Made by a program: the position numbers and the translations under genes | Shown: one piece after another, positions 45,327-53,719 of the stretch | How the letters are laid out: each line of letters begins with the position of its first letter | Numbering within the stretch: the first letter of the stretch is position 1 | The notes under the pieces: model-generated | Databases searched by the model: none | The model's input: the letters and a program-made list of their open reading frames with translations, nothing else | Told to the model about the DNA's origin: nothing | Origin: Desulfosarcina alkanivorans | GTDB lineage: Bacteria; Desulfobacterota; Desulfobacteria; Desulfobacterales; Desulfosarcinaceae | Direction: 5' to 3' | Assembly (NCBI RefSeq): GCF_009688945.1 | Contig: NZ_AP021874.1 | Coordinates: 3,968,001 to 4,032,000, forward strand | Length of the DNA: 64,000 nt

Positions 45327-45388
45327 GTTAGCCAGGGCATTCAGTGGATCGCAAGGACCATGCGCCCACTGATTCCCGCCGTTACCGA
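45327..45388 (+). other. Degenerate attC-like site D at the end of the array
   Basis: GTTAGCC (45327-45333) then arm GGGCATTCAGTGG, turn, arm CCCACTGATTCCC and GTTACCG (45381-45387). The arms pair well, but the left inverse core is not AAC and the right core is poor. The remaining ~190 bases to 45581 hold no gene. Confidence 0.35.
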
Positions 45389-45581
45389 TAACTAATTACC
45401 GGTTGGCCCCGATTACATATATCCACAATCCGCGAATCAGAAATCGACCAAAGCGCCGATACAAATAACAATACCTAAGATCAAGTTTGACAATCCGCCA
45501 TATTACAAACGGCCATCCAAAGGTCGGTAACTGCATAGATTTAACACCTATATCAGGGGAGTATCCCTCGACCCCTTGAAT

Positions 45582-45600
45582 CCTCGAATCCTTGACCCCT
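45582..45600 (-). repeat. Right copy of the 19-bp inverted repeat flanking the island
   Basis: Exact inverted match of 36703-36721. A T7 run follows at 45600-45606, at the very end of pncB. Confidence 0.55.
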
Positions 45601-45604
45601 TTTT

Positions 45605-46933
45605 TTAGAGACCGTCCTGTATCTCCGCCAGCCGATCGCTGATCTGAACCGGGTACGGTTGCGGATCGGTGAACCGTTTGTGCCCGTCATCCAGCCGTTC
45701 GAAATTTTCCGAAAACCGTGACCGGATCTCCGAAAGGGTCGGCATGGGGCCCACCGGCCGGCCCTTTTGCATCACGGGCGTCAACAGGGCGGCGGCACCG
45801 TCCGGGGGGTCGTCCCGCAGGCCGATCACATCACCCAGAAAACGGCCGTCGGCGGCCGCCCGCCGAAAGACCTGCTTTTCTCCGGCCAGGGTCATCTTGC
45901 CCTCACTGACCTTGCGCACGTTGCGGTCGCCCATGCGCACCATTTTATAGACCATGTCCAGATAGGGCGCATCGGCCGAGGTTCCCATGCGGGTGCCCAC
46001 GCCGAAAGCATCGATGCAGGCCCCGTCGGCAACCAACCGTTCCAGGGCATACTCGTCAAATCCACTGCTGGCAAAGATCCTGGCCTCCGTCAGCCCCGCC
46101 TCGTCCAGGATCCGCCTGACCTGCCGGCTCAGGGCCACCATGTCCCCGCTGTCCAGCCGGACCCCCATCAGGGCCTTTCCTTTCTCACGCATGCGGATGC
46201 CCACGGCGGCGGCAGCCCTGGCGCCCTGCAGGGTGTCGTAGGTGTCGATGAGAAAAACGGCATTGTCGGGAAACAGGCTGGCATAGGCCTCGAAGGCGTC
46301 GGTTTCGCTTTCGAATGCGGTGACGTAACTGTGCGCCATGGTTCCGGAAATGGGGATGCCCCAGATCTTTCCGGCCAGGACGTTGCTCGTACCTGAAAAG
46401 CCGGCGATGTGGGCGGAACGGGCCACAGTCATCCCTGCGTGGCTGCCCTGGGTGCGGCGCAGGGAGAAGTCCACGACGGGGCGGCCGGCGGCGGCATGAA
46501 CGCAGCGGGCGGCCTTGGTGGCCAGCATGCTGGCCACGCCCATGGTATTGATCAGGTAGGTCTCGATGATCTGGGCCTCGATCAGGGGCGCCGTCACCTC
46601 CAGCACGGGCTCGTCGGGAAAAAAAATCTCGCCTTCGGCCATGGCCATGACACTGCCGGTGAATCTCAGTGTGGCCAGGTGGGCGAGGAATCCCCGCCGG
46701 AACTGACCGGTCTGCGCCAGCCAGTCGATCTCCTCGTCGCTGAATTGGAAGCGGGTCAGCGCATCCACCACCGCCTGAAGCCCGGCGGCTACAAAATAGC
46801 CCCGCCGGGGGTGGGGCCGCACAAACAGGGAAAAGGTGGCCGTGTCATCCAGTTGCCGGTCGAAGTACCCGGCCGCCATGGTCAGTTCGTAGAGATCGGT
46901 AAACAGGGGGCCGGGGAATGGGGGAAAACTCAT
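45605..46933 (-). CDS. pncB: Nicotinate phosphoribosyltransferase
   Basis: Converts nicotinate and PRPP to nicotinate mononucleotide in NAD salvage. 442 residues with LFTDLYELTMAAGYF start, DFSLRRTQGSHAGMTVARSA, the segment GTMAHSYVTAFESE holding the phosphorylated His, VRLDSGDMVALSRQVR and FGVGTRMGTS phosphate loop. Its ATG overlaps the stop of the nicotinamidase gene by four bases, so nicotinamide is processed in two coupled steps. Confidence 0.93.
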   Translation of the reverse strand: MSFPPFPGPLFTDLYELTMAAGYFDRQLDDTATFSLFVRPHPRRGYFVAAGLQAVVDALTRFQFSDEEIDWLAQTGQFRRGFLAHLATLRFTGSVMAMAEGEIFFPDEPVLEVTAPLIEAQIIETYLINTMGVASMLATKAARCVHAAAGRPVVDFSLRRTQGSHAGMTVARSAHIAGFSGTSNVLAGKIWGIPISGTMAHSYVTAFESETDAFEAYASLFPDNAVFLIDTYDTLQGARAAAAVGIRMREKGKALMGVRLDSGDMVALSRQVRRILDEAGLTEARIFASSGFDEYALERLVADGACIDAFGVGTRMGTSADAPYLDMVYKMVRMGDRNVRKVSEGKMTLAGEKQVFRRAAADGRFLGDVIGLRDDPPDGAAALLTPVMQKGRPVGPMPTLSEIRSRFSENFERLDDGHKRFTDPQPYPVQISDRLAEIQDGL

Positions 46934-47451
46934 TGAACGATCGCTCCGTATAGTCGCTGCATGCGCTGGAGGGCGTGGCTGTGGGCATCGGCGTCAAAAT
47001 CGGCCACACCGTCACGCGGTACCCGCGTCCGGTAGTCCCGGTTGGCCAGTCCCCCGACGGTGTCCATCACGCAGATGGAGGTGCACACGCCCACCACCTC
47101 CACCTCTTCGGGGTCGGCGGCAGCCAGTATTTTTTCCAGGTCGGTGCCATAAAAGCCGCTGTAGCGGGTTTTGGGCAGGACCGCTTCGCCTTTCCGGGGC
47201 GCCAGGTCGTCGATGATGCGGCTACCCCATGTGCCGGCGATACAGTGGGGCGGGAACTTTTCAAACTCACGGTCGTCCTTTGCATGGGCATCCTGCAGGT
47301 ACACCACCAGGCTGCCCGCCCGCCGGTGGGCCTCCAGCCGCAGGCGCACGAAAGGAATGATCTCCCTGGCCCCCTTTCCGCAATAGAGCGCCCCTTTTTC
47401 GTCGATAAAATCGTTGAGCATGTCAACGACGATCAATGCCGATCTGACCAT
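46930..47451 (-). CDS. pncA: Nicotinamidase-like isochorismatase family hydrolase
   Basis: 173 residues from ATG 47451 (MVRSALIVVDMLNDF), GGAGG just upstream. Catalytic triad visible: Asp in VVDMLNDF, Lys in LPKTRYSGFYGT, Cys in GVCTSICVMDT. Metal-binding residues of nicotinamidases (Asp/His segment DAHAKDDREF and PPHC) are present. The four-base overlap with pncB makes nicotinamide the likely substrate. Confidence 0.87.
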   Translation of the reverse strand: MVRSALIVVDMLNDFIDEKGALYCGKGAREIIPFVRLRLEAHRRAGSLVVYLQDAHAKDDREFEKFPPHCIAGTWGSRIIDDLAPRKGEAVLPKTRYSGFYGTDLEKILAAADPEEVEVVGVCTSICVMDTVGGLANRDYRTRVPRDGVADFDADAHSHALQRMQRLYGAIVQ

Positions 47452-47520
47452 GGACCTCCGCCTTTCCGGGCCGCTGGCCGACCCGCCGATGGTTTGGACC
47501 AAAATATACCTCATGCGCGC

Positions 47521-47588
47521 GTTTGTAAACAAACACGTGCAGCCTTGACTGGTACTACTGGTTGGCGATAAATACATACCATTGGTAT
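47521..47588. promoter_or_regulatory. Operator region between pncA and the GntR regulator
   Basis: Two dyads: perfect GTTTGTAAACAAAC at 47521-47534 and ATACCATTGGTAT at 47576-47588 (one central mismatch). The second resembles half-site patterns bound by FCD-type GntR proteins and lies 31 bases before the regulator's ATG, in the divergent promoter gap. Confidence 0.6.
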
Positions 47589-47619
47589 ATCAACCCCCCA
47601 TCAAGGAAGCGTTTTCTCC

Positions 47620-48276
47620 ATGAACCCTGACATCTACCGGGAAATCAAGCGCCGGATCCTCTTTCTGGAGTACGCGCCGGGCCAGATCCTCAACGAAAAT
47701 AGTCTGGCCAGAGAATTCGGGGTCAGCCGCACCCCCATGCGCGAGGTCCTTTACCGGCTGTCCTGGGAACAGCTGGCCCGCATCATCGCGCGAACGGGCA
47801 CCATGGTCACCCAGATCGAGTTTCAGACCATGATGCACACCTACCAGACGCGCCTGGGCATCGAAGGGGAGGTCGGCCGGCTCTGCGCCGAACTGGCCAC
47901 GGACCGTCACCTGGACAGGATCCGTACGATCCGGGAAAGCTGCGCGCGGTTGATGGACAAAAAAGATCCCGGCGCCCTGGTGGAAATCGACCGGCGATTT
48001 CGGCGGATGCTCCACGAGACCGCCGGCAATCCGGTGCTCAAATCCGTTTCCGACCAGCTCTATACCCTGACCTTCCGGCTGTGGTATGTTACCCTGGACA
48101 AGGGTGAATGGCAGGATGAGGTCCGGGAGATGCTCGATGAAATCGACACGACCCTGGCCGGCATGGAAGCCAGAAACAGCCGGGAGACATCCCGTGCACG
48201 GCGCGAGGCCCTGATGCGTCATTTCGAGCGGATCCGCGCCAAGTACCTGGGGGTGCCGGGTAATGTGAGGCTTTAA
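47620..48276 (+). CDS. GntR/FadR-family transcriptional regulator (FCD domain)
   Basis: 218 residues. N-terminal winged helix with LNENSLAREFGVSRTPMREVLYRL (about 24-47); C-terminal all-helical FCD ligand domain with likely metal-binding residues in EIDRRFRRMLHE and NPVLKSV. Divergent from pncAB over 168 bases with palindromic sites, so it probably represses or activates NAD salvage and itself. Confidence 0.85.
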   Translation: MNPDIYREIKRRILFLEYAPGQILNENSLAREFGVSRTPMREVLYRLSWEQLARIIARTGTMVTQIEFQTMMHTYQTRLGIEGEVGRLCAELATDRHLDRIRTIRESCARLMDKKDPGALVEIDRRFRRMLHETAGNPVLKSVSDQLYTLTFRLWYVTLDKGEWQDEVREMLDEIDTTLAGMEARNSRETSRARREALMRHFERIRAKYLGVPGNVRL

Positions 48277-48376
48277 AAAGCTGGTTGGTGGTTTTGGTTG
48301 ATGGTTTTGGGTTTGATTCAGCGTTGGACGGTCATCCTGTAAAAGACGGACATCGAATCAGCAGAAAGGAAGAACA

Positions 48377-48745
48377 ATGAAGTACATCATCTACCTGTTG
48401 GGGTTTCTGTGGATCGCGGCGGGGGCCATCGCCATTCTCTACACCGGTGACTACAAGGCCTACCTGAAGGCATTGATGGTCCGGCTGGATCGCAAGTTTC
48501 TGGCCCTGATTCCCGCGATTTTCGGTCTGCTGCTGCTGGTTGCCGCCCCGTCCACCGGCCACAGCTGGTTCATCGGCGTGATCGGTGTCCTGGGAATCGT
48601 CAAAGGCGCGCTGATCTATTTCAACCCCGGCGGCATTCTGGAACTGAGCAAAGACTGGCTGGAGGAGCTCTCGGACCAGGGATACCGGTTGATCGGCATT
48701 ATTGCACTGGTGCTGGGGACCGTAGTGATCTCCTGGATTCAATAA
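48377..48745 (+). CDS. Small four-helix membrane protein
   Basis: 122 residues, AGAAAGGAAG upstream of ATG 48377. Four hydrophobic helices (about 3-22, 43-58, 63-82 and 104-120) with a short charged loop KAYLKALMVRLDRK. I do not recognise a named family. It looks intact and chromosomal in composition. Confidence 0.65.
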   Translation: MKYIIYLLGFLWIAAGAIAILYTGDYKAYLKALMVRLDRKFLALIPAIFGLLLLVAAPSTGHSWFIGVIGVLGIVKGALIYFNPGGILELSKDWLEELSDQGYRLIGIIALVLGTVVISWIQ

Positions 48746-48758
48746 TCAGCGACTCCCT

Positions 48759-48861
48759 AAAAAACCCGATATCCGCGTTACGCTTCGTCCCTCGTCACTG
48801 CGGCGTATCATCTATACGCCCTCATTCCTCGGGACTCGCAAGCATTGATCTCGGGCTTTTT
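48759..48861. repeat. 103-bp palindromic element, possible bidirectional terminator
   Basis: A long imperfect inverted repeat: AAAAAACCCGATATC (48759-) against TCGGGCTTTTT at the other end (48851-48861), then GTCCCTCG against CGGGAC, and a perfect inner GGCGTAT-N5-ATACGCC (48802-48820). A-rich left and T-rich right borders could terminate transcription from both sides. Likely a member of a dispersed repeat family. Confidence 0.6.
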
Positions 48862-48983
48862 ATGAAGCCCCTTGGTTACCGGGCTGTTACTGGTCTGCAA
48901 GTTGGACCGATCAGGTTCGCAAAGGTATACTTTCGGTCGAAGGGCGCCTTGGCTCTGAAGCCATCCGATGATTGAAAACGAAT

Positions 48984-50114
48984 ATGCCGACAAAAAGAAT
49001 ATGGGGCAAAGCGGGCATTTTTGCATGGATGCTTTCTGTTTTGATACTTGTCGCCTTGCCCCTGCTGGGCATCATCTTCGCCGGCCGCGATCCGGCGGCC
49101 TACCTGGAAATACCGCCGACCACCCGCTATGTCCGGCAGGCCGGATTCTCGTGGCCCTGGTTTGCCTTTTTCACAGTCGCCGACCTGCTGCTGATGGCCG
49201 GCCTGCTGTGGGCGGTTCGCTGCGGGCATAGGAAAAAACCGGGCACGCCCGAAGGGTCTGCGTCACCGGGAGCATTCCCCTGGTGGGGCTGGGCCGGCCT
49301 GGCCCTGTGCCTGAGCAACTGGCTCCTGGCCTGGCAGCGGTTCTCCTGGTTCTGGCTTTTTCAGCCCCACACCTTCCTGCCCATCTGGGCCGGTTTCATC
49401 CTGGCCGTCAATGCCCTTGCGGTCAAACGCAGCGGCAGTTGCCTGCTGCTGCGCCGGCCGCTTCGATTCGTGCTGCTCTTTCCGGCCAGCGCCGGGTTCT
49501 GGTGGTTCTTCGAGTACCTCAACCGCTTCGTCCAGAACTGGTACTACACCGGCATCGAAGGCATGGGGCCGGGAGCGTACAGCTACTTCTCCAGCCTGGC
49601 CTTTGCCACGGTGCTGCCCGGCGTACTGAGCATGATCGACCTGCTGTCCACGGTTCCGGCCCTGGGCCGGGGCCTGGCCCGCTGCCGGCCGATCCGCCTG
49701 CCGCCCCCCCGGTGGGTGGCCCCGGCCACCCTGGCCGCGGCGGGGGCCGGCCTGGCTCTGATCGGCCGCTTCCCCGACCAGCTTTTTGCCCTGCTGTGGG
49801 TCTCGCCCCTGCTCATCTTCCTGGCCATCCAGGCCCTGACCGGCCGCCGCACCCTGCTCCAGCCGCTTCGCTCCGGCGACTGGCGGCCGGTGGTCATCCC
49901 GGCCCTGGCAGCGCTGGCCTGCGGCTTCTTCTGGGAGATGTGGAACTACTTCAGCCTGGCCCGCTGGACCTACTCGATTCCCCATGTCCAGCGGTTCCAT
50001 CTGTTCGAAATGCCCATCCTGGGATACGGGGGCTACCTGCCCTTCGGCCTGGCGTGCCTGGCGGCGGGCATGCCGGTGATCGGCGATCCGTTCAACCAGG
50101 CAGACCGGTATTGA
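48984..50114 (+). CDS. Polytopic membrane protein of unknown function
   Basis: 376 residues from ATG 48984 (a TTG at 48972 is possible; neither has a clear ribosome site). About ten hydrophobic helices, rich in Trp, Phe and Leu, with WWFFEYLNRFVQNWYY and FFWEMWNYFSLARWTY repeated-looking aromatic motifs. This suggests two related halves, each with an acidic residue in an aromatic helix. No family name can be given. Single gene. Confidence 0.7.
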   Translation: MPTKRIWGKAGIFAWMLSVLILVALPLLGIIFAGRDPAAYLEIPPTTRYVRQAGFSWPWFAFFTVADLLLMAGLLWAVRCGHRKKPGTPEGSASPGAFPWWGWAGLALCLSNWLLAWQRFSWFWLFQPHTFLPIWAGFILAVNALAVKRSGSCLLLRRPLRFVLLFPASAGFWWFFEYLNRFVQNWYYTGIEGMGPGAYSYFSSLAFATVLPGVLSMIDLLSTVPALGRGLARCRPIRLPPPRWVAPATLAAAGAGLALIGRFPDQLFALLWVSPLLIFLAIQALTGRRTLLQPLRSGDWRPVVIPALAALACGFFWEMWNYFSLARWTYSIPHVQRFHLFEMPILGYGGYLPFGLACLAAGMPVIGDPFNQADRY

Positions 50115-50427
50115 TCAACCATCACGCCATCCGCTGGGCAACCGGCACCCCCATCCTCTCAACCCGGTGCGGGATCCTTGCCCCTGAAGCGATGTGGGCC
50201 TGGAACTGCATTTCTTTGCTTGAAGCAACCATGAAAATCAATTAGGGTCAGTTTACAGGCTGTGCGCCTCGCGTCCTGAAAGGGGCCGCCGGCAGCATTA
50301 CCGATACCTCCGGGTATTCAGTGGATATCCTTTTTCCCGATCGCGTGCCCAATACTCCAGACGACAACACCCGCATGAAAGGGCATGACTTGGATTTAGC
50401 AAAACGGCACACCATCTTGGAGGCTTC
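50115..50427. other. Intergenic region, nothing recognised
   Basis: About 310 bases before the first mechanosensitive channel gene. It contains no supported gene and no clear hairpin; the promoter of the MscS triplet is presumably here. Confidence 0.4.
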
Positions 50428-51333
50428 ATGTTGAAACAATTGCTGGACAGCCTGTTGTCCCGCCTTCGTTCGTATTTCGATATTGAAAGAATGGGTTTGC
50501 TGCTTGGCGAACTCCTCGTCAGTGTCATCATCGCCATAATCGTCCTGACACTCTTTTACCTGATCTGGCGGGCAGTGAGCTGGGTCGTGACGCCCCGCCT
50601 GAAGCGCCGGTTTGACAAAACCAGCGTCGCGTTTGCAGAAACGATATTAAAATTTGGCATGTTCGGTCTGGGCGTAATCGCCGCGCTCGGTGCAGCCGGG
50701 ATAAAGACAGCGGCATTGCTGGGTTCCTTGGGGGTGGCCGGACTCACGATCGGGTTCGCGCTGCGCGATACGCTCTCCAATATCATCTCCGGCATCCTGG
50801 TGTTTATGGATCGCCCGTTCACCATCGACGACCTGGTGGACATCGACGGCAAGTATGGGCGGGTCGACCGGATCACACTGCGTACCACGCGCATCGTGAC
50901 CAACGACGGCAAGATGCTGGCGGTGCCCAATGCCGAGATCATGAATAAAACCGTGACATCCTATACCAATTTCCCTCATCTGCGGCTGGATATCGCCGTT
51001 ACCGTGGCGGTTACGGAAGACCTGGACCGAACGCGGATGATCCTGCTCTCACTGGTACAGGATGATCCCGACTACATGGTCGAGCCATTGCCCCGAGTGG
51101 TGGTGACCCAGCTCCACGACTACAACGTCACCCTGGAACTGCAGGCGTGGATCGAAAATGAACGGCAACACGTGAGGAAAAGCCTGGAGTTGCGCGAGAA
51201 GGTGTTCAAGGCATTGACCGCCGCCGGGGTGGAGATGCCTTTTGAAACGATTCAACTGGCCCCGCACCAGGTTACCGTCGGGATGAGGAATGGCGAAAAC
51301 GGTGCCCCTGCCCCGGATGGCAGGCCGGGTTGA
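50428..51333 (+). CDS. MscS-family mechanosensitive channel (first copy)
   Basis: 301 residues. Helices near 25-50 and 70-90, then the pore-lining TM3 pattern AALLGSLGVAGLTIGFALRDTLSNIISGI, the beta domain RPFTIDDLVDIDGKYGRVDRITLRTTRI, and VPNAEIMNKTVTSYTN of the cage. TTGGAGG precedes ATG 50428. Opens under membrane tension. First gene of a three-gene run with an ATPase-like protein and a second MscS. Confidence 0.9.
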   Translation: MLKQLLDSLLSRLRSYFDIERMGLLLGELLVSVIIAIIVLTLFYLIWRAVSWVVTPRLKRRFDKTSVAFAETILKFGMFGLGVIAALGAAGIKTAALLGSLGVAGLTIGFALRDTLSNIISGILVFMDRPFTIDDLVDIDGKYGRVDRITLRTTRIVTNDGKMLAVPNAEIMNKTVTSYTNFPHLRLDIAVTVAVTEDLDRTRMILLSLVQDDPDYMVEPLPRVVVTQLHDYNVTLELQAWIENERQHVRKSLELREKVFKALTAAGVEMPFETIQLAPHQVTVGMRNGENGAPAPDGRPG

Positions 51334-51455
51334 GCGCCCGGCGTTGACCGTCGGGCGGCTTGCTTCCGCCAGAGACCGTTGGATGTTAAGGGCCGCCGGA
51401 CAGGCAGGATCAGATTGCGTACACAAACGCCCACTGACCTCATGATGGGAAGCCG

Positions 51456-52691
51456 ATGAAGACGTCCGATTCCGAAAATGAAAAAACAGCCCCGCCACTC
51501 TGGCAGTATGTTCCCATTGCCGATTACCACCCCCCTGCCCCACCGGTAACCGAAAGCGTGAGAGAGCGGCTGGCTGTCTTTCGGCGCCTCTTTCTTCACG
51601 GCGAACCGGAGGAGGAATCCCCTTTCAAGGCCAGCGACAACCTCCGGGCGCTGCCGGCCTGGCAGAGCAAACGGGTCGCCCCCTCGCCTGAATGGCACGG
51701 TTCGGCAGAGGCGCTGACCCTTGAACTAACCGCATGGCTGAAGCAGGAGGAACCCGACAGGCCGGCAATTGTTCTGGTTGGACCACCCCATGGCGGGCAC
51801 AGCGGGACACTGGCGGTGTGGGCAGAGCAGCAGGGATGGCCGATCTTGCCCCCACCCTCGACGGAGCAGATATTGAATGGCGATGACACCTGGCTTTCCG
51901 GGCAGAGCCGTTCGGGCAGCCCCTGGGTTTTTCCTGCTCTGGAGCGCGCCTATTTGCGTCACGCAGAGGGCTTAAACCTGATACGCCGGTTCCTGGACCG
52001 GGTCTGCTCCGGGAATTTGGGTCGCGGCATCATTGGCTGTGACAGCTGGTCCTGGGCCTTTCTGCGTCACGTCTGGCGCGGCCGGCTGCCCGTCACGCTG
52101 ACCCTTCAGGCCTTCGACAAAGACCGGCTGGCCGACCACTTTCAGCAGATCGCCGATCCTTCCGGCGACCGACAGCTCCTGTTCCGCCAATCGGACAACG
52201 GCCGCTACGTCCTGAAGCCCCCGAAGACCGAGACGTCCACTGGCGCAGAGACCAGCAGTTTTCTGCAGCTCCTGGCGGCCCACAGCCGGGGAAACCTCGG
52301 TGTTGCCCGGGCGGTCTGGCTCGCCAGCCTGCAGACCGAACCGGATGAGAAACTGGCTGAGGAACCGCCGGATGAAGGCGCTCCCGGGATGGACGGCCAA
52401 ACCGTTTGGGTGCTTCCCTGGAGCCAGCTCTCCTTTCCTGCGCTTCCGTCCGGCGCAGGACGGGACGAGGCCTTTGTGTTGCACACCCTGCTTCTGCACA
52501 ACGGCCTGCCGCTTGAACTGATGCAGCGGTTGCTGCCCCTGGCGCCCAGCCAGGTGATGGAAACGCTCCTGCGGCTGGAAGACAGCGGACTGGCGGCCCA
52601 GGTCGATAGCGTCTGGCAGGTGGCGGCGCGGGGCTACCCGGCAGTCCGCCAGTTCCTGCAGGACAACGGCTACCTGATCGATCAATTTTAG
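51456..52691 (+). CDS. ATPase-like protein between two MscS genes
   Basis: 411 residues, soluble. A P-loop-like but degenerate VGPPHGGHSGTLAVW near residue 107 follows strand PAIVLV. GIIGCDSWSWAFLRHVW could be a Walker B/strand region. LLAAHSRGNLGVARAVWLASL near 270-290 and the C-terminal LVHTLLLHNGLPLELM-like region recall the helical and winged-helix parts of STAND/AAA ATPases. The Walker A lacks the GK[ST], so nucleotide binding is doubtful. It ends ten bases before the second MscS gene, so a role in gating or assembling these channels is suggested by position only. Confidence 0.65.
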   Translation: MKTSDSENEKTAPPLWQYVPIADYHPPAPPVTESVRERLAVFRRLFLHGEPEEESPFKASDNLRALPAWQSKRVAPSPEWHGSAEALTLELTAWLKQEEPDRPAIVLVGPPHGGHSGTLAVWAEQQGWPILPPPSTEQILNGDDTWLSGQSRSGSPWVFPALERAYLRHAEGLNLIRRFLDRVCSGNLGRGIIGCDSWSWAFLRHVWRGRLPVTLTLQAFDKDRLADHFQQIADPSGDRQLLFRQSDNGRYVLKPPKTETSTGAETSSFLQLLAAHSRGNLGVARAVWLASLQTEPDEKLAEEPPDEGAPGMDGQTVWVLPWSQLSFPALPSGAGRDEAFVLHTLLLHNGLPLELMQRLLPLAPSQVMETLLRLEDSGLAAQVDSVWQVAARGYPAVRQFLQDNGYLIDQF

Positions 52692-52700
52692 GAGAACCAG

Positions 52701-53513
52701 ATGAACGGTTCGGGTAATGTCTCCGAGATTTTTCGCACCTTGAGCCACGCCAACCTCGTTCATATCGGGTTGATTGTGGTCGCCGCCTGGCTGTTGATCG
52801 TGTTGAGTTCGCGTTTTCTGCCGTGGCTGGCCGAAAGGGCTTCCGGTCGCTTTCGTTCCTATCTCCGGGCCTCGGTACCGGTACTGCGGCTGGTGATTAT
52901 TATCGGCGCCCTCGTGCTGACGGTCATCCGCGTGATCGAACCGACCATCGACAACCTGATGGTCCTGCTGGGCGCCCTGGGACTGGCATTGGGGTTTGCC
53001 TTCAAGGATTACGTCAGCAGCCTGATCGCCGGCGTGGTGACCCTGTACGAGATGCCCTATCGTCCCGGCGACTGGATCGAGGTCAACGGGGCCTACGGCG
53101 AAGTGAAAGCCATCAACATGCGCAGTGCCGAAATCGTCACCCCCGACGACACCGTGGTGGTCATTCCCCACCTGAAATTGTGGGACCAGCTTATTTTCAA
53201 CGCCAATGACGGTGGACAGAACCTGCAGTGTGTGTCCGACTTTTATCTGCACCCCCGCCACGACGCGGCGCAGGTCAAGCACACCCTCTATGATGTGGCC
53301 CTGACCTCCACCTTTCTGCAGATCGAACAACCGATCCACGTGATCGTTGTGGAAAAACCGTGGGGCACCCACTACCGCCTCAAGGCCTACCCGCTGGATC
53401 CGCGCCAGCAGTTTCACTTTGTCACCGACCTGACCGTTCGCGGCAAAGCCGCGCTGACCGGTCTGGGTGTGGCATTTGCCGCGGCGCCGACCGTATCGCC
53501 GGCGCATCAATGA
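52701..53513 (+). CDS. MscS-family mechanosensitive channel (second copy)
   Basis: 270 residues. Helices near 18-38 and 60-80, TM3 segment LMVLLGALGLALGFAFKDYVSSLIAGVV, beta domain YRPGDWIEVNGAYGEVKAINMRSAEIVTPDD, and IPHLKLWDQLIFN. Shorter and clearly different from the first copy. TTAGGAG lies upstream of ATG 52701. Confidence 0.9.
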   Translation: MNGSGNVSEIFRTLSHANLVHIGLIVVAAWLLIVLSSRFLPWLAERASGRFRSYLRASVPVLRLVIIIGALVLTVIRVIEPTIDNLMVLLGALGLALGFAFKDYVSSLIAGVVTLYEMPYRPGDWIEVNGAYGEVKAINMRSAEIVTPDDTVVVIPHLKLWDQLIFNANDGGQNLQCVSDFYLHPRHDAAQVKHTLYDVALTSTFLQIEQPIHVIVVEKPWGTHYRLKAYPLDPRQQFHFVTDLTVRGKAALTGLGVAFAAAPTVSPAHQ

Positions 53514-53719
53514 TGCCGCGTTGGGAAAATGACCTGCCCGCATCGCAAAAAAACCCCTCGACACCCGCTATACGGTTGCAAATCATGGAGGCCCTGTTCT
53601 ATTGGGGGACAGACCACCCGTTTTCTTTTGATGTCCGATCATCCGCCGCAGCCGGTTGAATGCAGCCTGCAGGGGGGCTGCAGCCGGCCGCCTGGCGTCC
53701 AAACGCAAAGGAGGAGAAG

